DNA of 64,000 nucleotides, taken from contig NZ_JOGO01000003.1 in NCBI RefSeq assembly GCF_000719475.1, forward strand, positions 62,001 to 126,000, written 5' to 3'. Source of the stretch: Streptomyces sp. NRRL F-5630 (GTDB taxonomy: Bacteria; Actinomycetota; Actinomycetes; Streptomycetales; Streptomycetaceae). Positions 34,460 through 43,705 of this stretch are shown here, piece by piece (the stretch's first letter is position 1; each line of letters starts with the position of its first letter). Both the position numbers and the translations under genes were made by a program. Under the pieces are notes generated by a model. The model was not told where the DNA came from and did no database searches. It worked only from the letters and a program-made list of their open reading frames with translations.

Positions 34460-34987
34460 TCAACCCCCGTACCGCTCCCACAGCCGCGGGTACCGGGCCT
34501 CCAGCTCGTCCTCGTCGTCGAGCGGGAACGGCGTGCCCTCGGGGACCTCGGCCTCGGGCGGCAGGCCGAGCGCGGGCAGCGGGGCCCCGGTGAGCTGCTC
34601 GTAGGCGTCCTCGGCCGCCTCGCCCAGCTCGCCCGCGTCCCCGTCGATCTCCTCGTCGAAGTCCGGGAGCAGTTCCGCGAGCGAGTCGGCGTCGGCGAGC
34701 GCGCCCTCGAAGACGGAGCGGCCCTGCGCGATGAGCCAGCAGCGGAAGTAGTCGAAGCTCTCCTCGTCGGCCCCCTCGGGCGCGGCGAGCAGCACTCCGG
34801 CCGCGCCCCACAGCTCCCACGTCCATGCCCGGCGGAAGCGCACCGTGAAATGACGGGCGAAGTCCGCGACCGACTCGGGGTCGAGCTGGAGGAGCCGGTC
34901 GACGACCATGTCGGCCTGCTCCTCCGGATCGCCGTCCGCCGCCTCGCGGGCGGAGTCGATGATCTCCCAGAACTGCGTCTCGTCCAT
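34460..34987 (-). CDS. DUF4240 domain protein
   Basis: A 175-residue acidic protein beginning MDETQFWEIIDSAREAADGD, the DUF4240 start, with FTVRFRRAWTWELWGAAGVL and SFDYFRCWLIAQGRSVFEGA as family landmarks. The function is unknown. The frame is open 37 codons upstream, but the ATG at 34987 gives the family's normal N-terminus. Confidence 0.9.
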   Translation of the reverse strand: MDETQFWEIIDSAREAADGDPEEQADMVVDRLLQLDPESVADFARHFTVRFRRAWTWELWGAAGVLLAAPEGADEESFDYFRCWLIAQGRSVFEGALADADSLAELLPDFDEEIDGDAGELGEAAEDAYEQLTGAPLPALGLPPEAEVPEGTPFPLDDEDELEARYPRLWERYGG

Positions 34988-35129
34988 CACGAGCACAGCA
35001 TCCGCCCTTACCGCGCCCGGCGCACGCCGGGCCGGGCGGGAACGTGCGTTCTGCCCCGCCCGCGCGGGTGGCGAGGGCGCGGGGCGGGTAGGGCGCACGC
35101 GCCGCGCCGGAGGCGGGACAGCGTCCGGA

Positions 35130-35915
35130 TCAGGCCAGCTCCGCCAGGCCGCTCAGCGGGTTCAGCGCGAGCGCCCCGAAGACGGCGCCCTGCGGGTCGC
35201 TCAGCACGGTGAAGCGGCCCGAGGCGATCGTGCGGGGCGGGACGAGCACGGTGCCGCCCGCCTTGGCGCAGCGCGCGGCCGTCGCGTCGCAGTCCTCCGT
35301 CGCCACGTACACCGTCCAGTGCGGCGGCACGTGCGCCGGGAAGGAGTCGTTCATGCGCAGCAGCCCCCCGAAGGGCTCGTCGTCGACGGTCCACATGCGG
35401 TAGCCGTTCTCGTCCGGACTCGTCGTCGCCCAGCCGAGCACGGTGGCGTAGAAGTCGGTCGGTACGGCGGGATCGCGGCTCGCCAGCTCGAACCAGCAGA
35501 AGCCCCCGACCGCGTTGACGACCCCGAAGCCCGGGTGCGCGCGCCGCTGCCACAGCCCGAAGACCGCGCCCGCCGGGTCCGCGCACACCGCGTACCTGCC
35601 CTGGTCGAGCATGTCCGAGGGACCCGCCGTGACCGTGCCGCCCGCGCCCTCGACGCGCGCGGTGACCGCGTCCACGCCCTCGGCCTGGAAGTACGGCAGC
35701 CACGCGGCCGGGCGGTCCGGGCGCGCGGTCGGCACGAAGCCGCCCACGCTCCGGCCGTCGTCGAGCGCGAAGAGCCCGTAGCCCTGGGCGTCCCCGCCCG
35801 GCAGCTCGCTGCCCTCCCAGCCGAGGACGGACCGGTAGAAGCGGCGCGCGGCGGCCGTGTCGGGGGTCGTCAGATCCGCCCAGCAGGGCGCCGACGGCAC
35901 GTTGGCGATCTTCAT
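35130..35915 (-). CDS. Two-domain VOC (glyoxalase/bleomycin-resistance fold) protein
   Basis: A 261-residue protein with two VOC repeats: PCWADLTTPDTAAARRFYRS to CADPAGAVFGLWQ (about residues 10-120) and GFCWFELASRDPAVPTDFYA to SDPQGAVFGALAL (about 138-255). Actinomycete proteins of this type are often annotated as hydroxylases or glyoxalase-like, but the reaction is not established. The ATG at 35915 follows GGGAG. No partner gene is evident. Confidence 0.92.
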   Translation of the reverse strand: MKIANVPSAPCWADLTTPDTAAARRFYRSVLGWEGSELPGGDAQGYGLFALDDGRSVGGFVPTARPDRPAAWLPYFQAEGVDAVTARVEGAGGTVTAGPSDMLDQGRYAVCADPAGAVFGLWQRRAHPGFGVVNAVGGFCWFELASRDPAVPTDFYATVLGWATTSPDENGYRMWTVDDEPFGGLLRMNDSFPAHVPPHWTVYVATEDCDATAARCAKAGGTVLVPPRTIASGRFTVLSDPQGAVFGALALNPLSGLAELA

Positions 35916-36025
35916 GGACCGTGCTCCCGCTCCGGTCGGTGGCACGGGCGTGGCGCGGTGCGCGGGCGCCCGGGGACGAGTCCATTCACGCACGGCTCGC
36001 GGAAGCGGGCAAAAGGGCGGATACG

Positions 36026-36071
36026 GGCAGGGGGTGGGACGCGACCCGCGGGTCGCGTCCCACCCCCTGCC
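36026..36071. terminator. 22-bp perfect hairpin terminator of aceE
   Basis: GGCAGGGGGTGGGACGCGAC(CC) and its exact complement are separated by two bases (22 paired bases each side). It lies eight bases beyond the aceE stop codon and also faces the end region of the VOC gene's upstream flank. Confidence 0.9.
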
Positions 36072-36078
36072 AAAGGGC

Positions 36079-38775
36079 TCAGAGGCCGTAGCGCTCGCGT
36101 GCCTCCTTGACGGCGGCCGGCTTGACCAGGCCGCCGCGGGCGAGCTGGGCGAGCGTCGCGACGACGACCGACTCGGCGTCCACGCCGAAGTAGCGGCGGG
36201 CCGCCTCACGCGTGTCGGAGATGCCGAAGCCGTCCGCGCCGAGCGAGGTCCAGTCCTGCTCCACCCACTGGGCGATCTGGTCGGGGACCTGGCGCATGTA
36301 GTCGCTCACCGCGACGACCGGGCCCGGGGCCCCGGAGAGGGCGCGGGTCACGTACGGGACGCGCTCCTCGCCGCGCAGCAGCGCCTCGTCCGCCTCCATG
36401 GCGTCCCGGCGCAGCTCGCTCCACGAGGTCGCCGACCACACGTCGGCGGCGACGCCCCACTCCTCGGCGAGCATCCGCTGCGCCTTGAGCACCCAGTGGA
36501 TCGCGGTGCCCGAGGCGAGGAGCTGGGCCCGGGGGGCCTTCTCGCCGAGGCTCAGCCCGGCGGTCTCGGCCGTGTTGAAGCGGTAGAGGCCCTTGAGGAT
36601 GCCCTCCTCGACGCCCTCGGGCTTCGCCGGCTGCGGCATCGGCTCGTTGTAGACGGTGAGGTAGTAGAAGACGTTCGGGTCCTCGTCGGGCCGCGCCTCG
36701 CCGTACATTCGGCGCAGACCGTCCTTGACGATCGCCGCGATCTCGTAGGCGAAAGCGGGGTCGTACGTGAGCGCCGCCGGGTTCGTCGCCGCGATGGCCG
36801 GGGAGTGGCCGTCCGCGTGCTGGAGGCCCTCGCCGGTCAGGGTCGTACGACCGGCCGTGGCGCCGACGAGGAAGCCGCGGCCGAGCTGGTCGCCGAGCTG
36901 CCACATCTGGTCGCCCGTGCGCTGCCAGCCGAACATCGAGTAGAAGATGTAGAAGGGGATCATCTGCTCGCCGTGCGTCGCGTACGACGTGGCGGCGGCG
37001 ATGAAGTCCGCCATCGAACCGGCCTCGGTGATGCCCTCGTTGAGGATCTGGCCGTTCTCCGCCTCGCGGTAGTACATGAGCTGGTCGCGGTCGACCGGCT
37101 CGTACGTCTGGCCCTTGGGGGAGTAGATCCCGAGGGACGGGAAAAGCGATTCCATGCCGAAGGTGCGGGCCTCGTCGGGCACGATCGGGACCCAGCGTTT
37201 GCCGGTCTCCTTGTCGCGGATGAGGTCCTTCACGAGGCGGACGAAGGCCATCGTGGTCGCGACGGGCTGGGTGCCGGAGCCCTTGTCGAAGGCGGCGAAC
37301 GCCTTGTCGGCGGGCGCGGGCAGCGGCGCGAGCGGCTGGGTGCGGCGGGCCGGGGCGAGACCGCCGAGGGCCGCGCGGCGCTCGTGCAGGTAACGGACCT
37401 CGGGCGAGTCGGCGCCGGGGTGGCCGTAGGGCACCTGGCCGTCGACGAAGGCGGAGTCGGGGATCGGCAGGCCGAGCAGGTCGCGCATGTCCTTGAACTC
37501 GTCCACCGTGAGCTTCTTCATCTGGTGGTTGGCGTTCTTGGACTCGAAGCCCTTGCCGAGCGTGTAGCCCTTGACGGTCTGCGCGAGGATCACGGTCGGC
37601 TGTCCCTTGTGGGAGAGCGCGGCGCGGTAGGCGGCGTAGACCTTGCGGGGCTCGTGGCCGCCGCGGGAGGTCTTGAAACACTCCAGGATCTTGTCGTCGC
37701 TGAGCAGCTTGCCCAGCTCGACGAGGGCCGGCTCGGCGCCGAAGAAGTGCTCGCGGATGTAGGCGACCTCGCGCGTCTGGTACGTCTGGAACTGCGCGTC
37801 CGGTACCTCGCGCAGGCGGCGTACGAGCGCGCCCGTCGTGTCGAGCTGGAACAGCTCGTCCCAGGCGGAGCCCCACAGCGTCTTGACGACGTTCCAGCCG
37901 GCGCCGCGGAACTCGGCCTCCAGCTCCTGCACGATCTTGAAGTTCGCGCGGACCGGTCCGTCGAGGCGCTGGAGGTTGCAGTTGATGACGAAGGTCAGGT
38001 TGTCGAGACCCTCGCGGGCCGCGAGCGTGAGAGCGGTCGTCGACTCGGGCTCGTCCATCTCGCCGTCGCCGAGGAAGGCCCACACGTGCGACTGCGAGAG
38101 GTCCTTGATGCCGCGGCTCGTCAGGTAGCGGTTGAAGCGCGCCTGGTAGATCGCGGAGAGCGGGCCGAGGCCCATCGACACCGTGGGGAACTCCCACAGC
38201 CACGGCAGGCGGCGCGGGTGCGGGTAGGACGGGAGGCCCTTGCCGCCGGCCTCCTGCCGGAAGTGGTCGAGGTGCTCCTCGGTGAGGCGGCCGTCGAGGA
38301 AGGCGCGGGCGTAGATGCCCGGCGAGGCATGGCCCTGGACGTAGATCTGGTCGCCGGAGCCGTCGCGCTCCTTGCCCTGGAAGAAGTGGTTGAAGCCGGT
38401 CTCGTAGAGCCACGCGGCCGAGGCGAAGGTGGCGATGTGGCCGCCGACGCCGTGTTTCGAGCCGCGCGTCACCATGGCCGCCGCGTTCCAGCGGTTCCAC
38501 GCGGTGACGCGGGCCTCCATCTCCGGGTCGCCGTCGATCTCGGGCTCGGCGGCCGTGGGGATGGTGTTGAGATAGTCGGTCTCAAGGAGCTTGGGCAGCG
38601 CGAGACCGTTGCCCTCGGCGCGTTCCAGCGTGCGGCGCATCAGGTACGCGGCGCGGTGCGGCCCGGCCGCCTCGGTCACGGCGTCCAGGGACGCCTGCCA
38701 TTCGGCGGTCTCCTCGGGGTCGCGGTCCGGGAGCTGGTCGAGCTCGCTGGGCTGGATGCGGGTGGGGTCGGTCAT
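36079..38775 (-). CDS. aceE: Pyruvate dehydrogenase E1 component, homodimeric type
   Basis: An 898-residue thiamine-diphosphate enzyme that decarboxylates pyruvate and passes the acetyl group to E2. It is the single-chain AceE type. Landmarks: [19 protein letters not shown], the thiamine-diphosphate motif [10 protein letters not shown] with [58 protein letters not shown] and the transketolase-type C-terminal part. The ATG at 38775 follows GGAAGGCGG. E2 and lpd for the complex lie 1.3 kb upstream behind a GntR regulator. The upstream region has a 17-bp palindrome (38869-38885) as a likely control site. Confidence 0.97.
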   Translation of the reverse strand: MTDPTRIQPSELDQLPDRDPEETAEWQASLDAVTEAAGPHRAAYLMRRTLERAEGNGLALPKLLETDYLNTIPTAAEPEIDGDPEMEARVTAWNRWNAAAMVTRGSKHGVGGHIATFASAAWLYETGFNHFFQGKERDGSGDQIYVQGHASPGIYARAFLDGRLTEEHLDHFRQEAGGKGLPSYPHPRRLPWLWEFPTVSMGLGPLSAIYQARFNRYLTSRGIKDLSQSHVWAFLGDGEMDEPESTTALTLAAREGLDNLTFVINCNLQRLDGPVRANFKIVQELEAEFRGAGWNVVKTLWGSAWDELFQLDTTGALVRRLREVPDAQFQTYQTREVAYIREHFFGAEPALVELGKLLSDDKILECFKTSRGGHEPRKVYAAYRAALSHKGQPTVILAQTVKGYTLGKGFESKNANHQMKKLTVDEFKDMRDLLGLPIPDSAFVDGQVPYGHPGADSPEVRYLHERRAALGGLAPARRTQPLAPLPAPADKAFAAFDKGSGTQPVATTMAFVRLVKDLIRDKETGKRWVPIVPDEARTFGMESLFPSLGIYSPKGQTYEPVDRDQLMYYREAENGQILNEGITEAGSMADFIAAATSYATHGEQMIPFYIFYSMFGWQRTGDQMWQLGDQLGRGFLVGATAGRTTLTGEGLQHADGHSPAIAATNPAALTYDPAFAYEIAAIVKDGLRRMYGEARPDEDPNVFYYLTVYNEPMPQPAKPEGVEEGILKGLYRFNTAETAGLSLGEKAPRAQLLASGTAIHWVLKAQRMLAEEWGVAADVWSATSWSELRRDAMEADEALLRGEERVPYVTRALSGAPGPVVAVSDYMRQVPDQIAQWVEQDWTSLGADGFGISDTREAARRYFGVDAESVVVATLAQLARGGLVKPAAVKEARERYGL

Positions 38776-38868
38776 GTCGCCGCCTTCCGTGTCGAAGGGG
38801 GGTGTTAGCCCTGTGGAGGCAGGACAGGGCGCCGGACTCGGTGGAGTCCGTCCTCGACTGTAAGCCGC

Positions 38869-38885
38869 TGATCGATGATCGATCA
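38869..38885. promoter_or_regulatory. 17-bp perfect palindrome upstream of aceE
   Basis: TGATCGAT-G-ATCGATCA, symmetric about one central base, 94 bases upstream of the aceE start in locally A/T-richer sequence. The neighbouring GntR/FCD regulator is the natural candidate to bind it, although the half-site does not match the usual TNGT-N3-ACNA pattern of FadR relatives. Confidence 0.6.
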
Positions 38886-39035
38886 AAGGCTGGGAGGGAA
38901 AAAATTGCCCGGAACGGGAAATTGGCATCCAGTGCCCGTCGAATCGGCACGGAGTGTCGCTTGACCTGGGGCGATTTGCCGGACTCGGCGCTCGGGTGGC
39001 GGGGAGAGCGCTCAGGCGGGAGGGGGCCGGCAGCC

Positions 39036-39115
39036 TGTGGACAACTCGGGGGTCGTGCGGAAAGTGCTCACCGGATCGGGTGAGGGGCGTGAGGGGTTTC
39101 GCGGAGTTGTCCACA
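39036..39115. repeat. 47-bp DnaA-box repeat (copy 2) with an inverted second DnaA box
   Basis: Copy 2 of the module at 29601-29647 occupies 39036-39082 and starts with TGTGGACAA. Unlike copy 1 it is followed at 39107-39115 by TTGTCCACA, so two perfect consensus Streptomyces DnaA boxes face each other about 70 bases apart, between aceE and the GntR gene. Confidence 0.8.
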
Positions 39116-39262
39116 GATTTCGGTGGAGAGTCGGGGGCGGGGGGTGATTTGCGGAAGACTGGTAACAGGGGAGCCCCCCGGGTGGGAGGGGGCTGTCACG
39201 GCTGGGCGGGGCTTGTCACGGCTGGGCGGAAGCCCCAACGCCCCCGCCCCCAGCCCCCACCC

Positions 39263-39886
39263 TCACGCCCTCGGCGCGCACCCCAGTACATGCGCCTTCA
39301 CCAGCGGGCCGATCTGCGGGTCCCGCGCCCGGAAGGCCCGGACCAGTTGCTCGTGCTCCTCCGCGTACGACTGCTGCCGCGTGCCCAGCCAGCGGATCGA
39401 CAGGGCCGTGAAGACCTCGATGCCCAGCCCCTCCCACGTGTGCAGCAGCACCGCGTTCCCCGCCGCGCCGACGAGGGCGCGGTGGAAGGCGACCGTGTGC
39501 CGGACCTGGCCCGTGCCGTCCGAGGCGCTGTCGGCCTCGTACAGAGCCGTCACGTGCGGCTCCAGCGCCGAGCAGTCGGTGGCGAGCCGCTCGGCGGCCA
39601 GTTCCGCCGCGATCTGTTCGAGCCCGGCCCGTACCGGATAGGACTCCTCCAGGTCGGCCGCCGTGATGTTGCGGACCCGGACGCCCTTGTTGGGCGCCGA
39701 CTCGATGAGCCGCAGGCTCTCCAGCTCGCGCAGTGCCTCCCGTACCGGCGTCTGGGAGACCTCCAGCTCGACGGCGATGCGCCGCTCCACGATCCGTTCG
39801 CCCGGCTTCCAGCGCCCGCTGACGATCCCTTCCACGATGTGCTCGCGGATCTGGTCACGCAGCGAATGGACGACGGGCGCGGTCAT
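39263..39886 (-). CDS. GntR family regulator with FCD domain
   Basis: A 207-residue FadR-subfamily protein. The winged helix (LRDQIREHIVEGIVSGRWKP; RRIAVELEVSQTPVREALRE; LRLIESAPNKGVRVRNI) fills the first 75 residues. The helical FCD domain follows, with RHTVAFHRALVGAAGNAVLL carrying the His/Asp-type metal or carboxylate ligand positions, and EEHEQLVRAFRARD. FCD regulators bind small carboxylic acids such as pyruvate or lactate, which fits a location between aceE and the E2/lpd genes. It probably controls the pyruvate dehydrogenase genes. Confidence 0.92.
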   Translation of the reverse strand: MTAPVVHSLRDQIREHIVEGIVSGRWKPGERIVERRIAVELEVSQTPVREALRELESLRLIESAPNKGVRVRNITAADLEESYPVRAGLEQIAAELAAERLATDCSALEPHVTALYEADSASDGTGQVRHTVAFHRALVGAAGNAVLLHTWEGLGIEVFTALSIRWLGTRQQSYAEEHEQLVRAFRARDPQIGPLVKAHVLGCAPRA

Positions 39887-39906
39887 GGAAGCTCCTACGA
39901 CTCCTT

Positions 39907-39919
39907 CGACAGGGTGTCG
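39907..39919. promoter_or_regulatory. Candidate autoregulatory operator of the GntR gene
   Basis: CGACA-GGG-TGTCG is a perfect inverted repeat 21-33 bases upstream of the regulator start. The position over the expected promoter fits autoregulation. Confidence 0.45.
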
Positions 39920-40059
39920 TACGAACCATACGGCGGCGCCCCCGCCCGGACATGGTCCGAACGGGGGCGCCGTGGGTGAGGAACCTTACAGAAAGCGGCG
40001 GTACGCCACCCTCCGTGCTCCCCGGGCCGGTGCGGTATGCACCGGTCCGTGCGGGAAGG

Positions 40060-41865
40060 TCACAGACCCAGCTCGACCTCGAACTCCCCGGCCTCCAGGA
40101 TCGCCTTGACGGTCCCGAGGTAGCGGGCGGCGTCGGCGCCGTCCACCAGGCGGTGGTCGTAGGAGAGCGACAGGTACGTCATGTCGCGCACGCCGATGAC
40201 GGTGCCCTCGGCGGTCTCGATGACGGCCGGGCGCTTGACGGTCGCGCCGATGCCGAGGATCGCCACCTGGTTCGGCGGGACGATCACGGTGTCGAAGAGC
40301 GCGCCGCGCGAACCCGTGTTGCTGATCGTGAAGGTCGCACCCGACATGTCGTCGGGGGTCAGGCCGCCACCGCGCGCCTTGCCGGCGAGCTCGGCGGTCT
40401 TCTTCGCGATCCCGGCGAGGTTCAGGTCGCCCGCGCCCTTGATGACCGGCGTCATCAGACCCTTCTCGGCGTCCACGGCGATGCCGATGTTCTCCGAGTC
40501 GAAGTACGTGACGGTGCCCTCGTCCTCGTTGAGACGGGCGTTGACGACCGGGTGGGCCTTGAGCGCCTGCGCCGCCGCCTTCACGTAGAAGGGCATCGGC
40601 GAGAGCTTGACGCCCTCACGCGCGGCGAAGGCGTCCTTGGCCTGCGCGCGCAGCTTCATGAGCCGCGTGACGTCGACCTCGACGACCGTGGTGAGCTGCG
40701 CCTGCGAGTGCAGGGCCTTCATCATGTTGTCGCCGATGACCTTGCGCATGCGGGTCAGCTTGACGGTCTGGCCGCGCAGCGGCGAGGCCTCCAGCTTCGG
40801 CGCCTGCTTGCCCGCCGGGGCGGCGGGAGCGGCGGCGGCCGGAGCCGGCTGCGCCTGGGCCTTGGCGGCCTCGGCGGCGGCGAGCACGTCCTGCTTGCGG
40901 ATGCGGCCACCGACACCGGAGCCCTTGACCGTGGAGAGGTCCACGCCCTGCTCGTGCGCGAGCTTGCGCACGAGCGGGGTCACGTAGGCGCCCTCGTCGC
41001 TCGCCGAAGCGGCGGACGCGGGAGCCTGCGCGGCGGGGGCGGGCTGCGCGGGGGCGGGCGCAGGGGCGGCGGGCTGCGCGGCCGGGGCGGGCGCCGGGGC
41101 GGCCTGCTGCGGCGCGGGCTGCGGGGCCGGGGCCTCCTGCTTCGGGGCCTCCTGCTTCGGGGCCTCCTGCTTGGGCGCTTCCTGCTTCGGCGCTTCCTGC
41201 GCCGGGGCGGGCTGGGCCGGGGCGGGTTCCGCGGCCGGGGCGGCACCGGGCTGACCGATGACGGCGAGCTTCGCGCCGACCTCGGCGGTCTCGTCCTCGG
41301 CGACGGTGATCTCCAGGAGAACACCCGCGGCCGGGGAGGGGATCTCGGTGTCGACCTTGTCGGTCGAGACCTCGAGAAGCGGCTCGTCGGCCTCGACCGA
41401 GTCGCCGACCTCCTTGAGCCAGCGGGTGACGGTGCCCTCGGTGACGCTCTCGCCGAGCGCCGGGAGGACCACGTCGGTGCCCTCGGCCGAGCCGGAACCG
41501 GCGGCGGCCTCGGCGGTCGGGGCGGGGGCGGGCTCGGCGGCCTCGGTGGAGGGCGCGGCCTGCGCGGGCTGCTGCGGCTCGGCGGCCGGGGCGGCCTCCT
41601 GCGCGGGGGCCTCGGCCGGGGCACCGGAGCCGTCGTCGATGAGCGCCAGCTCGGCACCCACCTCGACGGTCTCGTCCTCGGCGACCTTGATCGAGGAGAG
41701 GACGCCGGCGGCGGGCGAGGGGATCTCGGTGTCGACCTTGTCGGTCGAGACCTCCAGCAGCGGCTCGTCGGCCTCGACGCGCTCGCCCTCGGCCTTCAGC
41801 CAACGGGTGACAGTGCCCTCGGTGACGCTCTCGCCGAGCGCCGGAAGGGTGACGGAAACCGGCAT
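40060..41865 (-). CDS. sucB: Lipoyl acyltransferase E2 (usually annotated SucB; probably the pyruvate dehydrogenase E2)
   Basis: A 601-residue E2. Two lipoyl domains lie at about 1-78 and 131-206, each with the lysine in [11 protein letters not shown] (K43 and K170). A Pro/Ala linker follows, including QEAP-K repeated five times, then the E1/E3-binding domain at about 292-328 ([20 protein letters not shown]) and the acyltransferase domain with [16 protein letters not shown] near the C-terminus (catalytic His and Asp). Automatic annotation calls this succinyltransferase; in actinobacteria 2-oxoglutarate dehydrogenase carries its own E2 domain, and the mycobacterial counterpart DlaT serves pyruvate dehydrogenase. 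Location beside aceE, lpd, lipA and lipB supports that role. Confidence 0.93.
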   Translation of the reverse strand: MPVSVTLPALGESVTEGTVTRWLKAEGERVEADEPLLEVSTDKVDTEIPSPAAGVLSSIKVAEDETVEVGAELALIDDGSGAPAEAPAQEAAPAAEPQQPAQAAPSTEAAEPAPAPTAEAAAGSGSAEGTDVVLPALGESVTEGTVTRWLKEVGDSVEADEPLLEVSTDKVDTEIPSPAAGVLLEITVAEDETAEVGAKLAVIGQPGAAPAAEPAPAQPAPAQEAPKQEAPKQEAPKQEAPKQEAPAPQPAPQQAAPAPAPAAQPAAPAPAPAQPAPAAQAPASAASASDEGAYVTPLVRKLAHEQGVDLSTVKGSGVGGRIRKQDVLAAAEAAKAQAQPAPAAAAPAAPAGKQAPKLEASPLRGQTVKLTRMRKVIGDNMMKALHSQAQLTTVVEVDVTRLMKLRAQAKDAFAAREGVKLSPMPFYVKAAAQALKAHPVVNARLNEDEGTVTYFDSENIGIAVDAEKGLMTPVIKGAGDLNLAGIAKKTAELAGKARGGGLTPDDMSGATFTISNTGSRGALFDTVIVPPNQVAILGIGATVKRPAVIETAEGTVIGVRDMTYLSLSYDHRLVDGADAARYLGTVKAILEAGEFEVELGL

Positions 41866-41917
41866 GGTTCCAGTTGCTCCTTACGAAAGTGGAAAAAGTC
41901 CGTGATCCCGAGGGATG

Positions 41918-43306
41918 TCAGTCGTGCGAGTGCAGGGGCTTGCCCGCGAGCGCCAGGTGGGCCTCGCCGAGCGCCTCGCTCTGCGTGGGGTGGGCGTGGA
42001 TGAGCTGCGCGACCTCGGCGGGCAGCGCCTCCCAGTTGTAGATCAGCTGGGCTTCGCCGACCTGCTCGCCCATGCGGTCGCCGACCATGTGCACACCGAC
42101 GACGGGGCCGTCCTTGACCTGGACGAGCTTGACCTCGCCCGCGGTCTTCAGGATCTTGCTCCTGCCGTTGCCCGCCAGGTTGTACTTGAGCGCGACGACC
42201 TTGTCCGCGCCGTAGATCTCCTTGGCCTTGGCCTCGGTGACACCCACCGAGGCGACCTCGGGGTGGCAGTACGTGACGCGCGGCACGCCGTCGTAGTCGA
42301 TCGGCACGCTCGCGAGGCCCGCGAGGCGCTCCGCGACGAGGATGCCCTCGGCGAAGCCGACGTGCGCGAGCTGGAGGGTCGGGACGAGGTCGCCCACGGC
42401 CGAGATCGTCGGCACGTTGGTGCGCATGTACTCGTCGACGAGGACGTAGCCGCGGTCCATCGCGACACCCTGCTCCTCGTAGCCGAGCCCCTGCGAGACC
42501 GGTCCGCGGCCGATCGCGACGAGCAGGACCTCCGCCTCGAAGGTCTTGCCGTCGGCCAGCGTCACCTTGACGCCGTCCTGCGTGTACTCGGCGCTCTGGA
42601 AGAACGTGCCCAGGTTGAACTTGATGCCGCGCTTGCGGAACGCGCGCTCCAGGAGCTTCGAGCTGTTCTCGTCCTCGACCGGGACGAGGTGCTTGAGGCC
42701 CTCGACGATCGTGACGTCGGTGCCGAAGGACTTCCACGCCGAGGCGAACTCGACGCCGATGACGCCGCCGCCCAGGATGATCGCGGACTTCGGGACGCGG
42801 TCGAGCTTGAGCGCGTGGTCCGAGGAGATGATCCGGTTGCCGTCGATCTCCAGGCCCGGCAGCGACTTCGGCACGGAGCCGGTCGCGAGCAGCACGTGGC
42901 GGCCCTGGACGCGCTGGCCGTCGACATCGACCGAGGTCGGGGACGACAGCCGTCCCTCGCCCTCGATGTAGGTCACCTTGCGCGAGGCGATCAGGCCCTG
43001 GAGGCCCTTGTACAGGCCCGAGATGACCTCGTCCTTGTACTTGTGGACGGCCTCGATGTCGATGCCCTCGAAGGTGGCCTTCACGCCGAACTGCTCGCTC
43101 TCGCGAGCCTGGTCGGCGATCTCACCGGCGTGCAGCAGCGCCTTGGTGGGAATGCAGCCGTTGTGCAGGCAGGTACCGCCGACCTTGCCCTTCTCGATCA
43201 GGGCGACGTCCAGACCCAGCTGCGCCCCGCGCAGCGCCGCGGCGTAACCGCCGCTACCACCGCCGAGGATCACTAGGTCGAAAACGGTGCTGGCGTCGTT
43301 CGCCAC
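41918..43306 (-). CDS. lpdA: Dihydrolipoamide dehydrogenase (E3)
   Basis: A 462-residue flavoprotein that reoxidises the dihydrolipoyl groups of E2 with NAD. Signatures: LVILGGGSGGYAAALRGAQL for FAD, the redox disulphide GGTCLHNGCIPTKALL, the NAD motif IILGGGVIGVEFASAW, ISAVGDLVPTLQLAHVGFAE, and the C-terminal HAHPTQSEALGEAHLAL with the catalytic His and Glu. I chose the GTG at 43306 (VANDASTVFDL), seven bases after GGAGG. The E2 gene follows 52 bases downstream, so the two are cotranscribed. Confidence 0.96.
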   Translation of the reverse strand: MANDASTVFDLVILGGGSGGYAAALRGAQLGLDVALIEKGKVGGTCLHNGCIPTKALLHAGEIADQARESEQFGVKATFEGIDIEAVHKYKDEVISGLYKGLQGLIASRKVTYIEGEGRLSSPTSVDVDGQRVQGRHVLLATGSVPKSLPGLEIDGNRIISSDHALKLDRVPKSAIILGGGVIGVEFASAWKSFGTDVTIVEGLKHLVPVEDENSSKLLERAFRKRGIKFNLGTFFQSAEYTQDGVKVTLADGKTFEAEVLLVAIGRGPVSQGLGYEEQGVAMDRGYVLVDEYMRTNVPTISAVGDLVPTLQLAHVGFAEGILVAERLAGLASVPIDYDGVPRVTYCHPEVASVGVTEAKAKEIYGADKVVALKYNLAGNGRSKILKTAGEVKLVQVKDGPVVGVHMVGDRMGEQVGEAQLIYNWEALPAEVAQLIHAHPTQSEALGEAHLALAGKPLHSHD

Positions 43307-43625
43307 GTCACGTCCTCCATGCATGTGCGCCGTGGTCCGGTCGCGTGTGACCGGTCGGCGGCGGTCGTCGGCCGCTCGTTACTTCGGCCCTCGGGTGGGG
43401 CCCTGTCCTGCCAATCACCCATCTTCGCACCTACCAGGGGGCGAACGGACGCGCCCCCTGGGTGTGAGACGTGCGACACGCGGGACGGCGGGCGACCCGC
43501 CGGGCGCGGAGGGCGGGCCAGGCGGCCCCTTTCGTCGCCCTCGTCAACGGAATGGCACGCTTTGTCATTCCGTGGTGTTCTTTGCCCCCGCTTGAGGACC
43601 CGGCGGGGGCGGTGGGGGTACGGGA
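43307..43625. other. lpd upstream region with an inverted repeat
   Basis: CGGAATG-N11-CATTCCG at 43548-43572 is a perfect 7-bp inverted repeat about 240 bases upstream of lpd. It could be an operator for the lpd-E2 transcript. Nothing else in the region looks coding. Confidence 0.45.
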
Positions 43626-43657
43626 ACGGCCGGTTCCCTGGCGGGGGAACCGGCCGT
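43626..43657. terminator. 13-bp hairpin terminator of pepA
   Basis: Arms ACGGCCGGTTCCC and GGGAACCGGCCGT with a six-base loop, 49 bases past the aminopeptidase stop codon on the minus strand. Confidence 0.75.
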
Positions 43658-43705
43658 CTCACCGTCCTGCGGCGGCGGGGCCTCGGCCCGGCCGGGAGCG
43701 GGGCC

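Noticed and set aside
35857..38808. A plus-strand open frame of nearly 1000 codons across aceE
   Set aside because: It is the antisense shadow of aceE; its sequence is low complexity with no recognisable domain.
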